A DNA stretch of 64,000 nucleotides from Pyrus communis (taxonomy: Eukaryota > Streptophyta > Magnoliopsida > Rosales > Rosaceae): positions 16,485,725 to 16,549,724 of the forward strand of contig NC_084808.1 of assembly GCF_963583255.1 (NCBI RefSeq), read 5' to 3'. The position numbers were made by a program, and so were the translations under genes. Shown here in pieces: positions 1-20,970 of the stretch. The notes under the pieces are model-generated. The model was not told the DNA's origin and ran no database searches. It saw nothing but the letters and a program-made list of their open reading frames with translations. The first letter of the stretch is position 1; each line of letters starts with the position of its first letter.

Positions 1-483
1 GTGTTATCTCTTCCGCTGAAGATTAAAGAACTGGAGATTTCATTGCAGTTCTTAGAGGCTTGCTGATCAGTTTTCTACGATTCTTGGCTCGTTGGATCTT
101 GTATCAGGTCGTTTATTTTCTTCCTTTACTTTCTGCACATCAAGTGTTTGTGTTTATGCATCCGTGTAGATATAAGAATTGGGGTGTTTCTTTTGGTTTT
201 TTCGTATCTAGGTTTCTTTCTGTACATGATTAAGGCCGATGCCAAGAGTTGTTGATGGTAGAAGAACTGTATGTGTTTCTGTGAATCAAGAAGGCTGATG
301 CCAAATGTATGAGCTTGTTGTCTTGAGAAGTTGATAATTGTTGGAGTTAAAAGGATTAGTAATTGAAGTTGAATGTTGTTATGCTGTGATTTGCAAATTC
401 TAAATTTCTTGACAGATTGGTGTAAATTGTGATCAATTGTTGAAGATTGGTGTTTGTTGTGAAAAGAATTAAGTGATCAAGAT

Positions 484-1795
484 GTCTGATAAATCAGTAC
501 GCATTTAAAGTTTGCTTGGGATGTTAACTGTGAAGTTGCAAGATGACAATTTTGTTAAGTGTAATTATCAGTTTTAGTTAGTTTTAAGAGGGTATGATTT
601 CTTGGAGTTCTTTAGTGGTGAATCTCTTTGCCCACCAAAGTTTGTGATTGATACTGAGACTGGAGTGACTAAAGAAATAACAGAGGCTTATAAATCTTTG
701 GTTCAGAAGGATATAGCACTATTGAGTTTGTTGATTGCTACTCTATCAGATGATGTTATGGAATATGTAATAGGGTGTAAGACATCAAATAAGGCTTGGA
801 CAAATTTACAAGACAGATATGCTTCTGTGTCAAGGGCTAGAATCAATCAACTCAAAATCGAATTTCATACAATTCAAAAGGGAAGTGACTGTATTGACAA
901 GGATTTGCTCAAGTTAAATGCTATTCGTGATTAACTTTTGTCTGCAGGGGAGAAAGTTAATTATAATGATTTGGTTATAACTGCCCTATCTGGATTACCT
1001 TTTGTCTGCAGGGGAGAAAGTCAAAATCGAATTATAATGAGTTTGATATGATTAAAACTATTGTTTTAGCAAGAGAGACTTCTATTCCTTTGAAAGATTT
1101 TAGAGCATAGTTGATTGGTGTTGAATCTGCTATAGAAGCAAGAATCACTACTTTGGCAAGTGGCATGGTTGCAATGTAAGTTCAAGAAGACCATTCAAAA
1201 GGTGGCAATCAGAATTCAGGGTATTCACAAGGAGAAAGCTCAAATGCAAGATCAAGATCTGGTGATAATTAAGGGTATCAAGCGAATAATAGGTTTCAGA
1301 ACATAAATGGGTATAATTCTTCCCAGTTCTACAATAGGAATGGTTATGGTTCTACAATGGGACAAAAGGGTCACAGTGCTTTGGAATGCAGACATAGGAA
1401 TAACTATTCTTATCAAGGTGCACTTTCACCTCCTTCTCTCACTGCTTATTCAGCTCAAGCTCCAACACAGGTCTCTGCAGCTAAATTTGGACAACATGCA
1501 CAAGGAACTATATGAGATATCTGTGAATGTGTTTTCAAGAAGGTTTGTTGCTGGTTCAAATAAGGCAATTGCATTACTTGGAAAAGCGGTGACAGTTTCA
1601 GTTTGGCACAAGGGACTTCGGCACCCATCTGAGGAAGTATTCTCTGCTATTCTTAGAAATTTTAGACATTCTGTTAGTGAGGATCTTTCACCTTCAGTTT
1701 GTTCTTCATGTTTGTCTAGAAAAATGTGTAGGCAACTATCGATTTACCTCTTTTTATCAGATCGATTTACCCTTTTTTTAGAATTCTTCGTTTAA
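484..1795 (+). pseudogene. Ty1/Copia retrotransposon gag/pre-integrase relic
   Basis: Broken Copia-type polyprotein. An open stretch at 602-934 reads like the UBN2-type Copia gag domain: a short N-terminal part, then a region with the pattern 'AWTNLQDRYAS' and 'RINQLKIEFHTIQKG'. Downstream (about 1560-1730) another frame matches the GAG-pre-integrase region, with the pattern 'VWHKGLRHPSEEVF' and closely spaced Cys residues. The two parts are in different frames and stops lie between them, so no complete protein is made. I found no LTR pair in the window. The 480 bases before it hold no gene I recognise and may be its leader. Confidence 0.75.
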
Positions 1796-4118
1796 ATTTG
1801 CAGGGTTTAGGATAATTTTTCTTTTAAAGTTATGGGTTCTTTTGTTAAGATTTTTTTTATTTGAATTATTCATTTAATTTCTGAGATCTTTTATCAAATC
1901 TCCAAATTGACTCATAATGATTAGGCTTGAAACAAATGCTGTAAATTAGTTTTGGTGGAGGAGTTGTTCCGCAACCTGAGGAAGAACAGAGCAATGTTTT
2001 TGAAATAAGGTCTGACTGAAACTTTTCTATAAAATTTCGCAATTTTTTAGTTTTAAGCCATTCAAATTCGTTTGTTAAGTAGGTTACCTATTGAGTTTTA
2101 AGCCATTCAAATTCACATATGCCTACATTAATCTATTAAGTAGGTTACCTATTGATTTTTTTTTTTTTTTTTTTTTTTTTTTGGGGATTTTATGTATAGA
2201 GTGCTGTGTTGGAACTAGCAATGCAAGGGCGAGATCTGATCGGTTGCACTTGAATAAGGTTTGTTTCTCGAATCACATTCATTAGTTAGATTATTAATGT
2301 GCTTCGATAGGGGTTTTCAATATGATTTTGTAATTTCCCTTGATTAGAGAAGAAAACTTAATAAATCACAAGAAATGGAGCAATTGGAAACATGGCTGCA
2401 AGTGATAAGCCAGAGTGTTTGTTTTAAATAACTATGCTGCTTTAAGTGATGAATGTTGATATGCAATTTAGATTCATTCAATTCTTAAGTGATCGAGTTC
2501 TGTTTTTAATTTTTTTGTTTTTTTTTTTTTTTATTCAGTTCATTGTTGTCGTACAAGACAGAGGAGACACCATTAATGTAAGGAGTTACGCATATGGGTG
2601 TCTTTAGTGGAACAAATCTTACTTTTTGAGCTTTGTACAGTTTTAAACGTTAAAGTCTCCCTGGGATAGGACCATAGCTTTTGAAGAACAATCCATGAGG
2701 ATGAGATACTAACATCCTCAATTTTTGTCATGTACTCTCTGGCTATGGCGTATTACCATCCCAATTTTTGTCAATTTTTGTCATGTCATATAAGAATGCA
2801 AATAGTACTCTTTAACTGTGCCATATCAGCATCCTCAATTTCCTCATGTAATATATGTATATAACCCTAATCTTTGGCACATATTTTCTCACGTATATAT
2901 GCCCTACTTTTTACACGTTTAAGACAGTTTTGAAACCCGAAACATCGCTTGGCGTCACTGCTTGTTATCTTTACTATTTGCTGATCAAGGAGATCGGGTA
3001 TTTTTGTTTTACCTGGAAACGTGATGGAGTTATACTATTATGTCTTCTCCAATACATGCCATACAAATCCAATTCAAAACAATATAATTTGAGTGAAATA
3101 TTAACACTATATGACAGTGTTTTTAACATTCTTTGACCTAAAACTTAATGGTATTCAATTTTTTATCAAAGTCCATTGACTTGGTACACCTCATTATTGC
3201 TATCAATATGTATTTTCATATGTTTGATATTAATTACTTGACATGTTATGGGATTTAAAATCTCATATTATGTGGAATATAAATTAAAAATGATTACAAT
3301 AAAAAGAAAATACTCAAAAATTTTGATTGAATAAATAGATAAAAACAGGTAACAATATAACTTTGCAATAATAAATAATGTACCCATAGTGTTCAAAAAA
3401 ATAAAAAAAAAAGGGTACATTTTATCATAAAACATGTATACATTATAAATAAAAAGTAAATAAATTTTACATTAAAATATGGGTATATTTTACAATAAAA
3501 AAAAAAGGGTACATTTTACATGTACAAAGTGGTACATTATAAATAAATTATGAATATAAATAAAAATTTAAAATTATGGGCACAAAATGATATTAATATA
3601 TGGATACAAATTAAAACTAAAAAAAAAATCGGTACAATTTTAAAAAGGATTGCAAATTAAAAATGGTACAAACTAAAATATATATATATGATACAAAGTT
3701 GAACCATAAATATAAATATATCAAATGTAACGTTTCTAACACTAAATTAATATATTTTAAAAATAAAATTTAAATATGTTGATATGTAAACAATTTATAT
3801 CTGAAATAATAATTTTCATTAAAATCTAAAGATCTTGATAAAAAAATTTAAAAAAATAAAAATTTAATCAACACAATAAAAAATGAGAATCTAATTTCTC
3901 CTATAAATTATATATTCTCTGCAACAGTTCTCCCAACACCAAAAACTAGAATTACCGCAACTAGCTAGCATCCCATTTGAAGTTTCCAACAGGTTTCACA
4001 TCAAACACGCATCTCACTGCATCTTTATCACCTGCCACACATATTCAAAGTACAACTTTTAAACGGAAAAGTGTAACACATTTGGATAAACATGTAGTAT
4101 TTTAACTCTTGCAAATCA
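1796..4118. other. Intergenic, no gene recognised
   Basis: No gene is supported here. There is a partial tandem duplication at 2049-2154 (two copies of a segment ending in 'TTAAGTAGGTTACCTATTG'), a long T run at about 2156-2182, and very AT-rich DNA at 3240-3900 with imperfect repeats of 'GGTACATT(A/T)TA' followed by A-rich spacers. These look like decayed dispersed repeats. Confidence 0.6.
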
Positions 4119-4339
4119 AGAGAGGATTCTTGCCGAATCTTCTTTAGGAAGTTCTGGAAATCCTTTAATTATATTTGTTTATCGTATATTGTGCGGTCAG
4201 TTTTCGTTTGGTACTGTTTATATTCAATTTTAAATAAAAATTTTACAATAATTTATGACCGCACAATGTACGATAAATAGATATGATTCGTGGATTTTTA
4301 GGATCCTCACAAAAAAGACCCAATGAGGATCCTCACTCT
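4119..4339. mobile_element. 221-bp Mutator-type MITE with 9-bp target duplication
   Basis: The ends form an imperfect inverted repeat about 80 bases long: left end AGAGAGGATTCTTGCC, right end read on the minus strand AGAGTGAGGATCCTC. Near the centre are a sequence and its reverse complement around TGTGCGGTCA (about 4191-4200) and TGACCGCACA (about 4257-4266). A 9-base direct repeat TGCAAATCA flanks it at 4110-4118 and 4340-4348. Long terminal inverted repeats plus a 9-bp target duplication are typical of MULE-derived MITEs. It encodes no protein. Confidence 0.8.
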
Positions 4340-4348
4340 TGCAAATCA

Positions 4349-5424
4349 CTTCATGTGTGTAAGTATCTCATGATATAAACCAATAACAGGCAAACCGAAC
4401 CCTACCGATATATCACAGACACTAGGCGATGGCCCTAAAACCTAACTAATATAGTATTTTCGTGTTGCTCAATCAACTCCAATGGGGATTTTCTCGAAAA
4501 AGAAAGAACTTTAAAGAAAGGAGAAGATAACATTTCAATGATTGCGTAAGGGAGGGGTTTCCATTTTTTTAGGAAGCATATCGGCTCCTATGTTGCTATA
4601 CGTATAGAATTAAAGTCAGTAACTAGAGCGATCGACGAAAAGGTGGAAGAGATTAGGCTAACATGGAGGTAGGTAGTTACCTTATGACTAGTTTGTTTCA
4701 TGATTTTTCTGTCAGGTTTCATCTTATTATGCTACATCTTCAAATTCTTTAAGTTGGTTACTACAATTGTCGCATTCTTTTTTATCAATAGAGTGAATTT
4801 TGTTTTCCCTATCTTAATTGTGAATTTTGTTTTATCAATAAAGTGAACAGATTCGAACTTAAAACCACATATGAATTTGCAACAATATTGATCCCAACAA
4901 TTTACGATAAGGTTAATTCATCATATGATTTTCTTTATGAAGATCTTATTGTACTACATCTAGTTAATATTTAGTTTGCCTTGTCCAATTGGGGATTATT
5001 ATCTAATAAATTAAAAGTGATTTTCTTCGCTTGAAATATGTATTGGTCCTTACAAACTGTTTGTGTGTGTGTGTGTAAGTGCTAATTATTGGCACTTTAA
5101 AAATGCAATTGTGTACGACAACTCACTCAAATTTTTTCTTTCCTTGTGGTCTTATAAATTTGAAGTGCATATTAACAAGTTGTGTATTTTTTTTGTTTTT
5201 GTTTTTGTCAAATGAAAGCTTCCTTAAAGACCTGAAAAGGGGCAGCAAGTACAAATAAAGGCTATGATAGCCCAAAGGCAAAACTCAAAATAAAAAAGAG
5301 AGTGTAGTTGATTCAAACTAGGCAGTAGCGAAATACGGCCTAGACAATTGGACAAACACTACTGAACATCACTCAGGTGAAACAAAAAAGGGAAAGGCTA
5401 ATAGTGATACCACTATCAGACCTC
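4349..5424. other. Intergenic, no gene recognised
   Basis: No ORF or RNA gene is supported. AT-rich sequence with a short (GT)n run near 5070. The last 200 bases are probably the tail of the LINE relic that follows. Confidence 0.5.
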
Positions 5425-5877
5425 AATCAAAAGATGGCGAAGGACATGCAAGCCCATCCCGAGATAGCACCATAACCAGTGAGGGAGGGGGCAAAGTTGC
5501 CCATGAGAGATTGCTCACCCTCAAATCAGTTAAAGATGCAACCACATGAGCTGCTTGGTTGGTCGTTCTTGGAACCCAGTTCCACTCAACAAAAGCAAAG
5601 GAAGCCGCTGCCATACGAATTCAATAATTTGATATAGACACCACTGGTTGCGAAGGTTTGGTTTCCTCAAGCACTCGATGACCTTGGAAGAATCGTTCTC
5701 AATGATGATATGGTTGAAACATTTGGCTTTGGCAAATTTTAAACCCCCAAGAACAGCCCTTGCTTCGGTGACATTGAACGAGGATTGATGTGATTGTAAA
5801 GAAGCACCACCTAAAAATGTACCATTGTAATCGCGTGCAATAATCCCTGCATGGGCTTCACATGTAGCTCGACGATA
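5425..5877 (-). pseudogene. LINE-type RNase H domain relic (RVT_3)
   Basis: On the minus strand this reads like the RNase H-like domain (RVT_3) found at the C-terminus of plant LINE reverse transcriptases. The pattern 'GIIARDYNGTFLGGAS', then 'EARAVLGGLKFAKAKC' and 'IENDSSKVIECL' match the second and third strands and their acidic residues. The end continues in another frame as 'WVPRTTNQAAHVVASL', the usual final motif. The first catalytic Asp region is missing and there is at least one frameshift near 5610, so it is a fragment. Confidence 0.75.
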
Positions 5878-7727
5878 ACAAGTTGTGTAGTGTTAATAGC
5901 ATCTTCCTTAAATTTATGTTCTCTCTCTTTAATTTTATATCCCAAGTCATGGATTTACACACACATATGTTTATATATAGCATTAATAATATTTGACCTT
6001 GGCTTTTCCATGTGTCAACAGCTATCAAGAATTTTACGAACGTCATGGTCAAGACAAAGACGCATTTCTCGAAGAATTTGGCAACTGGAAGCACTATGAG
6101 TACTGGTTCTTGTAGTCTAATTTTTGCTTATACTTTTTATGTTACTTCTTCTTTTACAAGCGACTTTTTGGGTATTCCTAACGAAACCCAACCCGATAAA
6201 TCAACCCACCCAATTGTAGACGAAATCAACTGATGCACAATTACATCCAAATCCAACTGCCAACACCCTCCATAAAATTATTGAAGCTTCATATCTTCCG
6301 CAAGCAAATCCAGTACAAAGTATATCCATCCAAGGATTTTGTGATTCTCACTAGATCGGAAGTTTGTACAGTTGCAACAGAAACATTCTCAAGATAAATC
6401 GAGCCCAACTCGGAGTGAGTAGGCATGGAGTTATGACTGATCGTTACATTGAGCAGTAAGCACCGGTTTCCAACCAAAGACCGATACAAAAAGAAAATAC
6501 ACACTTCATTGTCGAGACTGAGCTGTAAGAATTTCGTATAACTCAAAGCCATCAAATCCTTAAAAGCAAAGGTCCGCATCCACACCAAGCAACTTCCCCT
6601 CATCCCTGAAAATATACAAGTAGTTGGTTATGAAAAAGATGTTTACCAACTACAATACATCGTAAATAAATGGCATCAACTGTACAAAGAATACTAGTAT
6701 GAACCAGACTTTTGAACACTACGAAGAGCAAGTACGAAGTCGGCTCTGAAATAAATAGAAGCAAGCATAGCACTATATTGAACACATCCCATAGCAGCCT
6801 TGTAGGACATAAGGATTCTACTCAATGAAGAAATCCACTTAGCATAGTATGGGTATTTAAATTAATGGTTACTTAATGATAAATGATGATTAAACAAACA
6901 AGGATTGTCCATCATTGAATTGCACTTCAGTTTTCCGGCTTGAATAATTAGCTAAAATCAATCGGGCAGAGATATACATCCAACTTCTTCGAGTTAGCCA
7001 AAAAAATGCCTAGCCACTGTCATTATGCCTATCTAAGCACGGACGTGCATCAATTGACTCAATTCACACCCTTTGGGCCTTAGTCTTGTCTGTGCTCCCA
7101 CTTTCAGCCTAAATCAACTATTTATGAGTTGTAAAGCTCATAAACTAATCATGAAAATAGGAAAATGCTTTGTCACCCTTCACAACACATATACACCAAT
7201 ATGGCATATAAACTTCATAAATCACAAGAATAATGAATGTGGCTGATTACCAATACGGTATATGAACTTCATAAATCACAGGAACAAGGATGTGGCCAAT
7301 TACTATCCTATCAGCCAATTTTGACACATTGTATTCAAGAACAATCAATCTCAAGGTAATTGTGCAATGATGGCCATATTTAGCATCCATGGAAACATGG
7401 CAAGGGTAGTAAGTTCCATATATGCATGACTGACCCAAGAGGGCCAATACTTATACCCCAGTGTGGCATAAAGTGCGGGTACAAGAGCTCAGTAGCTGAG
7501 GTATAAAAAGGAGTGATATTCTTATATAAGACACAAAAACAGATACTAAAACCAAGTAGCATTAGGTTCAATCAAGACCATCCAGATGAGTCGCAAATTT
7601 CCTTACTTTTTTCATCATCTTTGGAGATTGCCATAGACAGACTTTTAAAAGCATTGTAACAAATTTTCAACCGAAAAGAAACTACAAACCTCATGAACAG
7701 AAATGCAAAAATATAAACCATCCAACA
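5878..7727. other. Mostly unassigned; coding-looking block on minus strand at 6289-6850
   Basis: Between the LINE relic and EFG1 I recognise no gene. On the minus strand, 6680-6830 reads as an uninterrupted peptide containing 'YKAAMGCVQYSAMLASIYF' and ending near 6680. A 104-codon frame lies at 6289-6603 behind a plausible splice acceptor (CAG at about 6604-6606). These may be exons of an unidentified or decayed gene, or the 3' transcribed flank of EFG1. No known domain is visible. The stretch 6850-7727 shows nothing I can name. Confidence 0.3.
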
Positions 7728-10636
7728 TTAACAAGTAACGCGAACCTGCTGCTTTTTCTTCTTTGGCCTCCTCTTTCTACGGGGTTTATGAGCATCAGAG
7801 TTGGAGCTCAAATTGCTACTTTGACCAGCAGTTGAATTAGAGGATCCCCTATCTTTGAAGGAAGTTTCACTTCTGCTACTTGATGTATTGCTATTTGATG
7901 TATTGAAGGAAGTTCCACTTCTGCTATTTGATGTATTGCTTGATGTGGTCATTTCAGCAGGCTTTTTTGAGGAATTTTTGCTCGATGAAGGACCAAACCT
8001 TGACTGTGCACGAACTGAACTTGAGCGAGAATTGCTGGATGGCCGGGGTGGAGGCATCAAAGCTCTAGCAGAAATCTGTCGCTATTTAAGAAAGTTCAGG
8101 TGAGGAGGCAGAAATATAAACACTCAATAAGTACACATAGTTAATTACAGCAGTACAATAGTGAAAAGATGGGAAACCTGATTTCTCTCATCACTGGACA
8201 TGCCAGAAGTTGCTTTTCCAGAAGCACTGGAAGCCTGTTCCCTGCAAAACAGATGACAAATTTAGAGGCAACTTCCATCAAAGCAGACCATATTTCTAAT
8301 AAACAGGTAAAACACATAAAAATGAAGGAACAGATTATCTACTAAATCAAATTACAAGCAGTGGGCTCATGTTTCAAAAAAGTGATAATGATCGAAGTCC
8401 ACAACAGTCCCCTAATTCATAAATAAGCTTTCTATTCCACTGAGTACTTACACTTTTTTTTTTTTTTTTTTGGGATAAATGAGAACTCACACTGTTTTGT
8501 TTTGATAAATGAGAACTTAAACTGTTAGTTCAACTAACCAATCAAAGAGGGAATATTAACGCAGTCCATTCAAACAAAAACAAACATATAACCCTACCTT
8601 AAAACAAAAAGGTTCTCAAGAATAAATAATAGTATCTCACTCATAATTTTTATTATTTGTGCAAGAAACAATTTTATTGTTAAAAACTACAAACAGAATA
8701 AGATGGAAAAATACTTTGCACTCTTATCTGTCCATTCATCGTCTGCATCTGCTTCATCACTAGAACTCCCATTTAGGAAGAAATCATCTTCGCTCATATC
8801 CAGAAGCCCGTCGTCCTCACTCCCTGTTTCTGTAGGAATTCCAAGAACAAAAAACATTCTCGTCAGTGTAACAAAATAGTTCAATAATTTGCAACCCTCA
8901 GATTATGTTCATAATTGACAATTAAAAGAAGAAAAGAGAGGTAAAATAAGCATCCCGCAGAGAAAACATAAAACATCTCCTAGATTTTTGAAAGAAAATA
9001 ATAGCATGGCAGAAATGCGGAAAGCATAAGTTGGTAGATGTTTGTGTTTGATATGTTATCTTCCAGCCATTCTTACTTCTACTATTAACTTCATTTAAAG
9101 ACTAGATGTTTTGCTAGGTATTTTCATCTGATATTTTCTTTCAAGTGGTATTTACCCTTTATAAATATTCAGATAAGTCTGCACCAAGTTAGGAATTCAC
9201 CCTCAAACAACTTCAGAATACTAAAAAATATATTGATGCATAACATTAGGTAGTTATTGCTTATATAGAGGTTGTCTGACCTGATCTTATGAAGAATAAC
9301 TCTACGAGAAAATTTCTCATGGAAGTGAGGCATAAAAGAAATACCTTCCAAATCCTTTCCGCTAGCTGCTGCAGCAACTATATTGGCCTTAATCTGCTTA
9401 CGCAACTTATTTCTCTTATCAATCACATCTGTATCTTCACCTCCAGTAAACAACGAGACATATTTTTCGGTCTTGGGAAAGAACTGAGGGTCAACAAATA
9501 TCAGCCCTTTAGTTTGACATTATTGGAAACAACTACAGTGTTATTTCAAAAAACAATTCAAAGTCTGTAACAAGCAAAGTAACAAAAGAAAATGGCTCTT
9601 CTCCAGTAAAGCACAAGGTCAAGTAGAAGTTCACATTTCAAGTCAATATAAGCTTAAGATATTCTCATGAAAGAAGAAAAAATACCAAACTTCCAATTAC
9701 AACTATCATATCAATGCACCGACATCAACATAAAAGCAGATAAACCAAGGGCCACTATATAGCTTACCCTAACATATTCAAGATCTTCTTTCAATTTGGA
9801 AAGTTGCAACAAAATCTCTGCATCTTGTGCCTGACCAGAAGAAGCACGTTGAAGTTTCTCCAGACGTCTTAATCTTCTCTCTATCTTTCTTCTCTCTGAA
9901 AAAGGTGCACGTTACTTTCACGACTCAAGCAAAACATGCACCACCAATGCAATTAAGCCGTACATCATGCAAGAATTCACCTACAAAATAACTAGGATAA
10001 CAAATGGAATCCGTTCATTCATACCAAAAAACTTTATCTTCCTGTCACGCATAAATATTTTGCGTTCCACAGCGAGACGGGAATGAATCTCCTGCTGTTT
10101 CTTGAACCCTTCCAACTTCTTTTCCTGAGCCTCCCTAACTTCAGCTGGTAAATTCTTAGGAAAACAATCATCGTGTTAGGCATTTCACGATGATTATCAC
10201 TTCATCAAAAGATAAAACCACAAAGTTGCCAACTACAAATTTCTAATCTTGGAACATGAATACTAATTCAAGCGGTATTAGGTCAGACATTTTCCAATTC
10301 CTTCAAATTCCTCAGAAATTCAGTGTACTGTACACACTTTTGTCTATATATACACACAGCAGGGCTAGCGAAGAACTAGGTGATTGAAACCCCCAAACCG
10401 CACAAACCCTAACCCCAAAATCGACCACAACCGAAGCAAGGTCGAAATGGAAAAACAGATAAAGAGCTGGAGATTGAGAAGAAAGAGTGAGGGAGTACCT
10501 TACGGAGCATGCGCTCGATGGAGCGTATCTGGTTTTTGAGGGTGACCGACTTGGGCTTCTTCTCTGGCCCCAAGGCCGACTTGGACCGACGTCCGGCGGG
10601 GTTCACCCGCCGCTTGCTGTAGCCACCGTGAGCCAT
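7728..10636 (-). CDS. EFG1: rRNA-processing protein EFG1-like (seven exons)
   Basis: Exons in transcript order: 10636-10499, 10154-10025, 9895-9768, 9483-9345, 8829-8715, 8241-8178, 8075-7728. All joins keep frame and use GT..AG, giving 353 residues. The N-terminus is basic ('MAHGGYSKRRVNPAGRRSKS'). Residues about 30-150 are the charged, helical Efg1 domain (formerly DUF2361), including 'KFFERRKIERRLRRLEKL' and 'YVRFFPKTEKYVSLF'. An acidic Ser/Asp stretch follows (about 180-215), then a Ser/Asn-rich tail ending in a Lys/Arg cluster 'RRKRRPKKKKQQ' that looks nucleolar. In yeast, Efg1 acts in the 90S pre-ribosome during 18S rRNA maturation; a nucleolar role here is inferred from family membership. 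The low-complexity tail is the least certain part. No promoter motif was assigned. Confidence 0.92.
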
Positions 10637-11471
10637 GGCTTTACCTCTCCAAATAATCGCCGAGGGCACGGACAGATGACAGCGAGCGCTTTCCAAGAGC
10701 AATTTGTTTTGTTGAGTTTTCTCTTTTTTCCCTTCTTTAAAAAAATAAAAAATAAAAAGTTGAGCCGAAATAAAATTTTCCTCGCGTTTGACCTAAATTC
10801 CATTTCGGACTTAATCCGCCGTCTCATGCGGAGCTAAGGGATGTATTCAATCTAGAATTGGAAAGATTTTAATAGATTTATAAATTTAAGGATTTTTATG
10901 TAATTTAATTTATTTGTAAAAATTTCATATAAAATTTTGATTTAATTTCTTCTAAATCTTATAGGGACATGTGAGATTTGTGAATACTTAAAATACACTA
11001 TGAAATCTCTTCAATTCCCTCTAATTCCTCAACTTTCTCAAATTCTTTAAAATTAATTTCTAATTGAATACACCTGAAATGTTACAAACTACTTTAAAAT
11101 CCTAATTAAATACACCCGGATTTCTAAAGATTTTAATAAATTATCTTAAAATTCTAATTGAATACACCTTGAATTTCAAAGAATCACTTAAAATCTTGAT
11201 TGAATACCCCTAGATTCATTAAAAAAATTAAAAATCCCTCAAAATATACACCCACCTAAACATAACATTCAGTAATCATGCTTAAACTTTCTTGATATTT
11301 TATTATTTTTAAGTACACACTTTATATTTAACTGCAATGCTTATGTGTTTAATATCATCATTATTCTGACGGTTAAACGTTCATTGTATTAAAAACATAT
11401 AAATATTATAGTTAGTTTCATTTATTTAGAATTTGGCTACAATACTAAGATATTTGTTAAACTTGTCGTTT

Positions 11472-11575
11472 AGTACTATGATTTAATAGTATTTTTCTTT
11501 ACTTGTGAGTGAGATATCTTATATTCGAATCTTATAAATGGCGAATTCGAAACCAATTTATATAAAAGAAATACA
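11472..11575 (+). repeat. tRNA-derived SINE fragment
   Basis: Similar to the better copy at about 11744-11890. The segment with 'TTACTTGTGAGTGAGATATC' and then 'TATTCGAATCTT' resembles an internal Pol III promoter with a degraded B box. This copy is truncated. Confidence 0.5.
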
Positions 11576-11632
11576 TTTGTTAAAATTAATGAAACCACTC
11601 ATTAATATTTATAATTCTTTAAATGAAATTTT

Positions 11633-11966
11633 GGGTAGTGCTATCCACACCCCTATTTTTACTTCTCACATACTCTCTCAATTTTCAACCGTCGGATCGA
11701 ATTAATTGATGAAGATCAATGATTAACAAGAGTGTGTGCGGCCACTTAGTACTACGGTCTAGTGGTATTTCTTTTTACTTGTAAGTGAGAGGTCTTAGGT
11801 TCAATTCTTGCCAAATGCGAAGTTGAACCATATGATTATGACAAGCCTATTGTAAGGTTTAGCTCACTCCTTTTATCATTAGTGTAGATACTATTGTTTG
11901 TTAAAAATAAAAATAAAAGCAGGTGTGTAGAGGGTAAAAATACATACCCATGAATAGCACTACCCT
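11633..11966. mobile_element. MITE with TIR GGGTAGTGCTA, carrying a SINE
   Basis: The left end GGGTAGTGCTATCCACACCC is the inverted counterpart of the right end (…TAGCACTACCC), with similar inner sequence ('TTTTTACTTCTCACA' against 'TTTTTACCCTCTACACAC' read in reverse). A tRNA-like SINE lies inside at about 11744-11890, so the MITE was there first. A clear target duplication could not be fixed. Confidence 0.6.
11744..11890 (+). repeat. tRNA-derived SINE
   Basis: Contains an A-box-like 'GGTCTAGTGGTATTT' and a B-box-like 'AGGTTCAATTCTT' about 35 bases apart, followed by a tail with 'GCGAAGTTGAACCA'. The same arrangement recurs in reverse orientation in both LYK duplication units. It is a SINE derived from a tRNA gene, not a functional tRNA: no cloverleaf or acceptor stem is preserved. 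Confidence 0.6.
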
Positions 11967-12991
11967 AAATTATCCAAGTACTTTTTTAATATAAATGTAC
12001 CAATTAACCGAGTATGTATTATTAATCATATTTATATGAGCTGCCAAACAATTTCATAGTGAAATTATTTCAAGCGTATTACGATATACGAATTGAATCC
12101 CTACAATAAGCATCATATCATTGTGAAACCTTGGAATGCTTAAAATTTTCATTAGTAACGACGTTCTTTAATCGTATTTTATTGTTTTATGTGGAATTTG
12201 ATCGAGTATTATAAGCAAATAGCTTAATTGTATTCTCAAGAAACCCGTATCGTTCTTAACACATGTTACATTACATATGGTCTTATTTGAGATTTGAGAA
12301 TATAGTGGTGCATGGATCAAGCATTCAGATTTGGATCACCCTTTGTTACTCGGACTCAGAATGTTCTCTTGGTCACCACAAAAATGTTCTCTTACTCATC
12401 TGATAACCAAGGAATTCATGATCACTCACATTTGGCTTTGATACCAAACGTTGAGATTAAATGAACGTGTTTTTATTGTTTTAATCTCAATCCTTGGTAT
12501 CAAATTTAAAGGGCAGTAACCATCAATCCTTTGTCATCAAGTGACCAAAAGAACGAGACTCTATTCAGACTTTGATTTGTTGCTAAAAGAGCATTATACA
12601 AGTGGCCAGCTATAATTAACTTCTTACTAAAATGCGTACCTTACGGCATACTCAACCCACAAACTTAGGACGTCTTCCAGCGTTGGAAAGAGACATATTA
12701 CTATCAAGGTATAATTAATATGGCTAACAATGCTTATTACTGTTAATCCATATTTTCTTTATTGGACAAATTTCCATGAATTAGTGTGGTGTCTGTATCA
12801 ATGTTACGGTCTTAACAACAGAAGAGAGGCTAATACTGCAAAAGAAAGAAGCTAAAACAGTCTCTTCACCAATTTGCTAGTTTAATGCCGGTTCTATGGT
12901 CAAGCTCGGAGAACACTTTCACTGTCAAAACATGAGTACTTCCATTTAGCATGGGATTCAAACTTTCACGAGCAAAATTTGGGCGGTTGTT

Positions 12992-20970
<7,979 letters not shown>

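Larger units (their letters stand above)
10637..12991. other. Intergenic between EFG1 and PEC; repeats only
   Basis: Non-coding by inspection. It contains two SINE-like copies and a MITE (listed separately). At about 12430-12520 a short inverted repeat around 'TTTGATACCA..GAGATT' resembles retrotransposon debris. No ORF with a recognisable product is present. Confidence 0.6.

Noticed and set aside
7855..8103. 82-codon plus-strand ORF
   Set aside because: Exact antisense of the Ser-rich last exon of EFG1; low-complexity shadow.
11744..11830. tRNA gene
   Set aside because: A- and B-box-like motifs only; no cloverleaf or acceptor pairing, and copies behave as a dispersed SINE.
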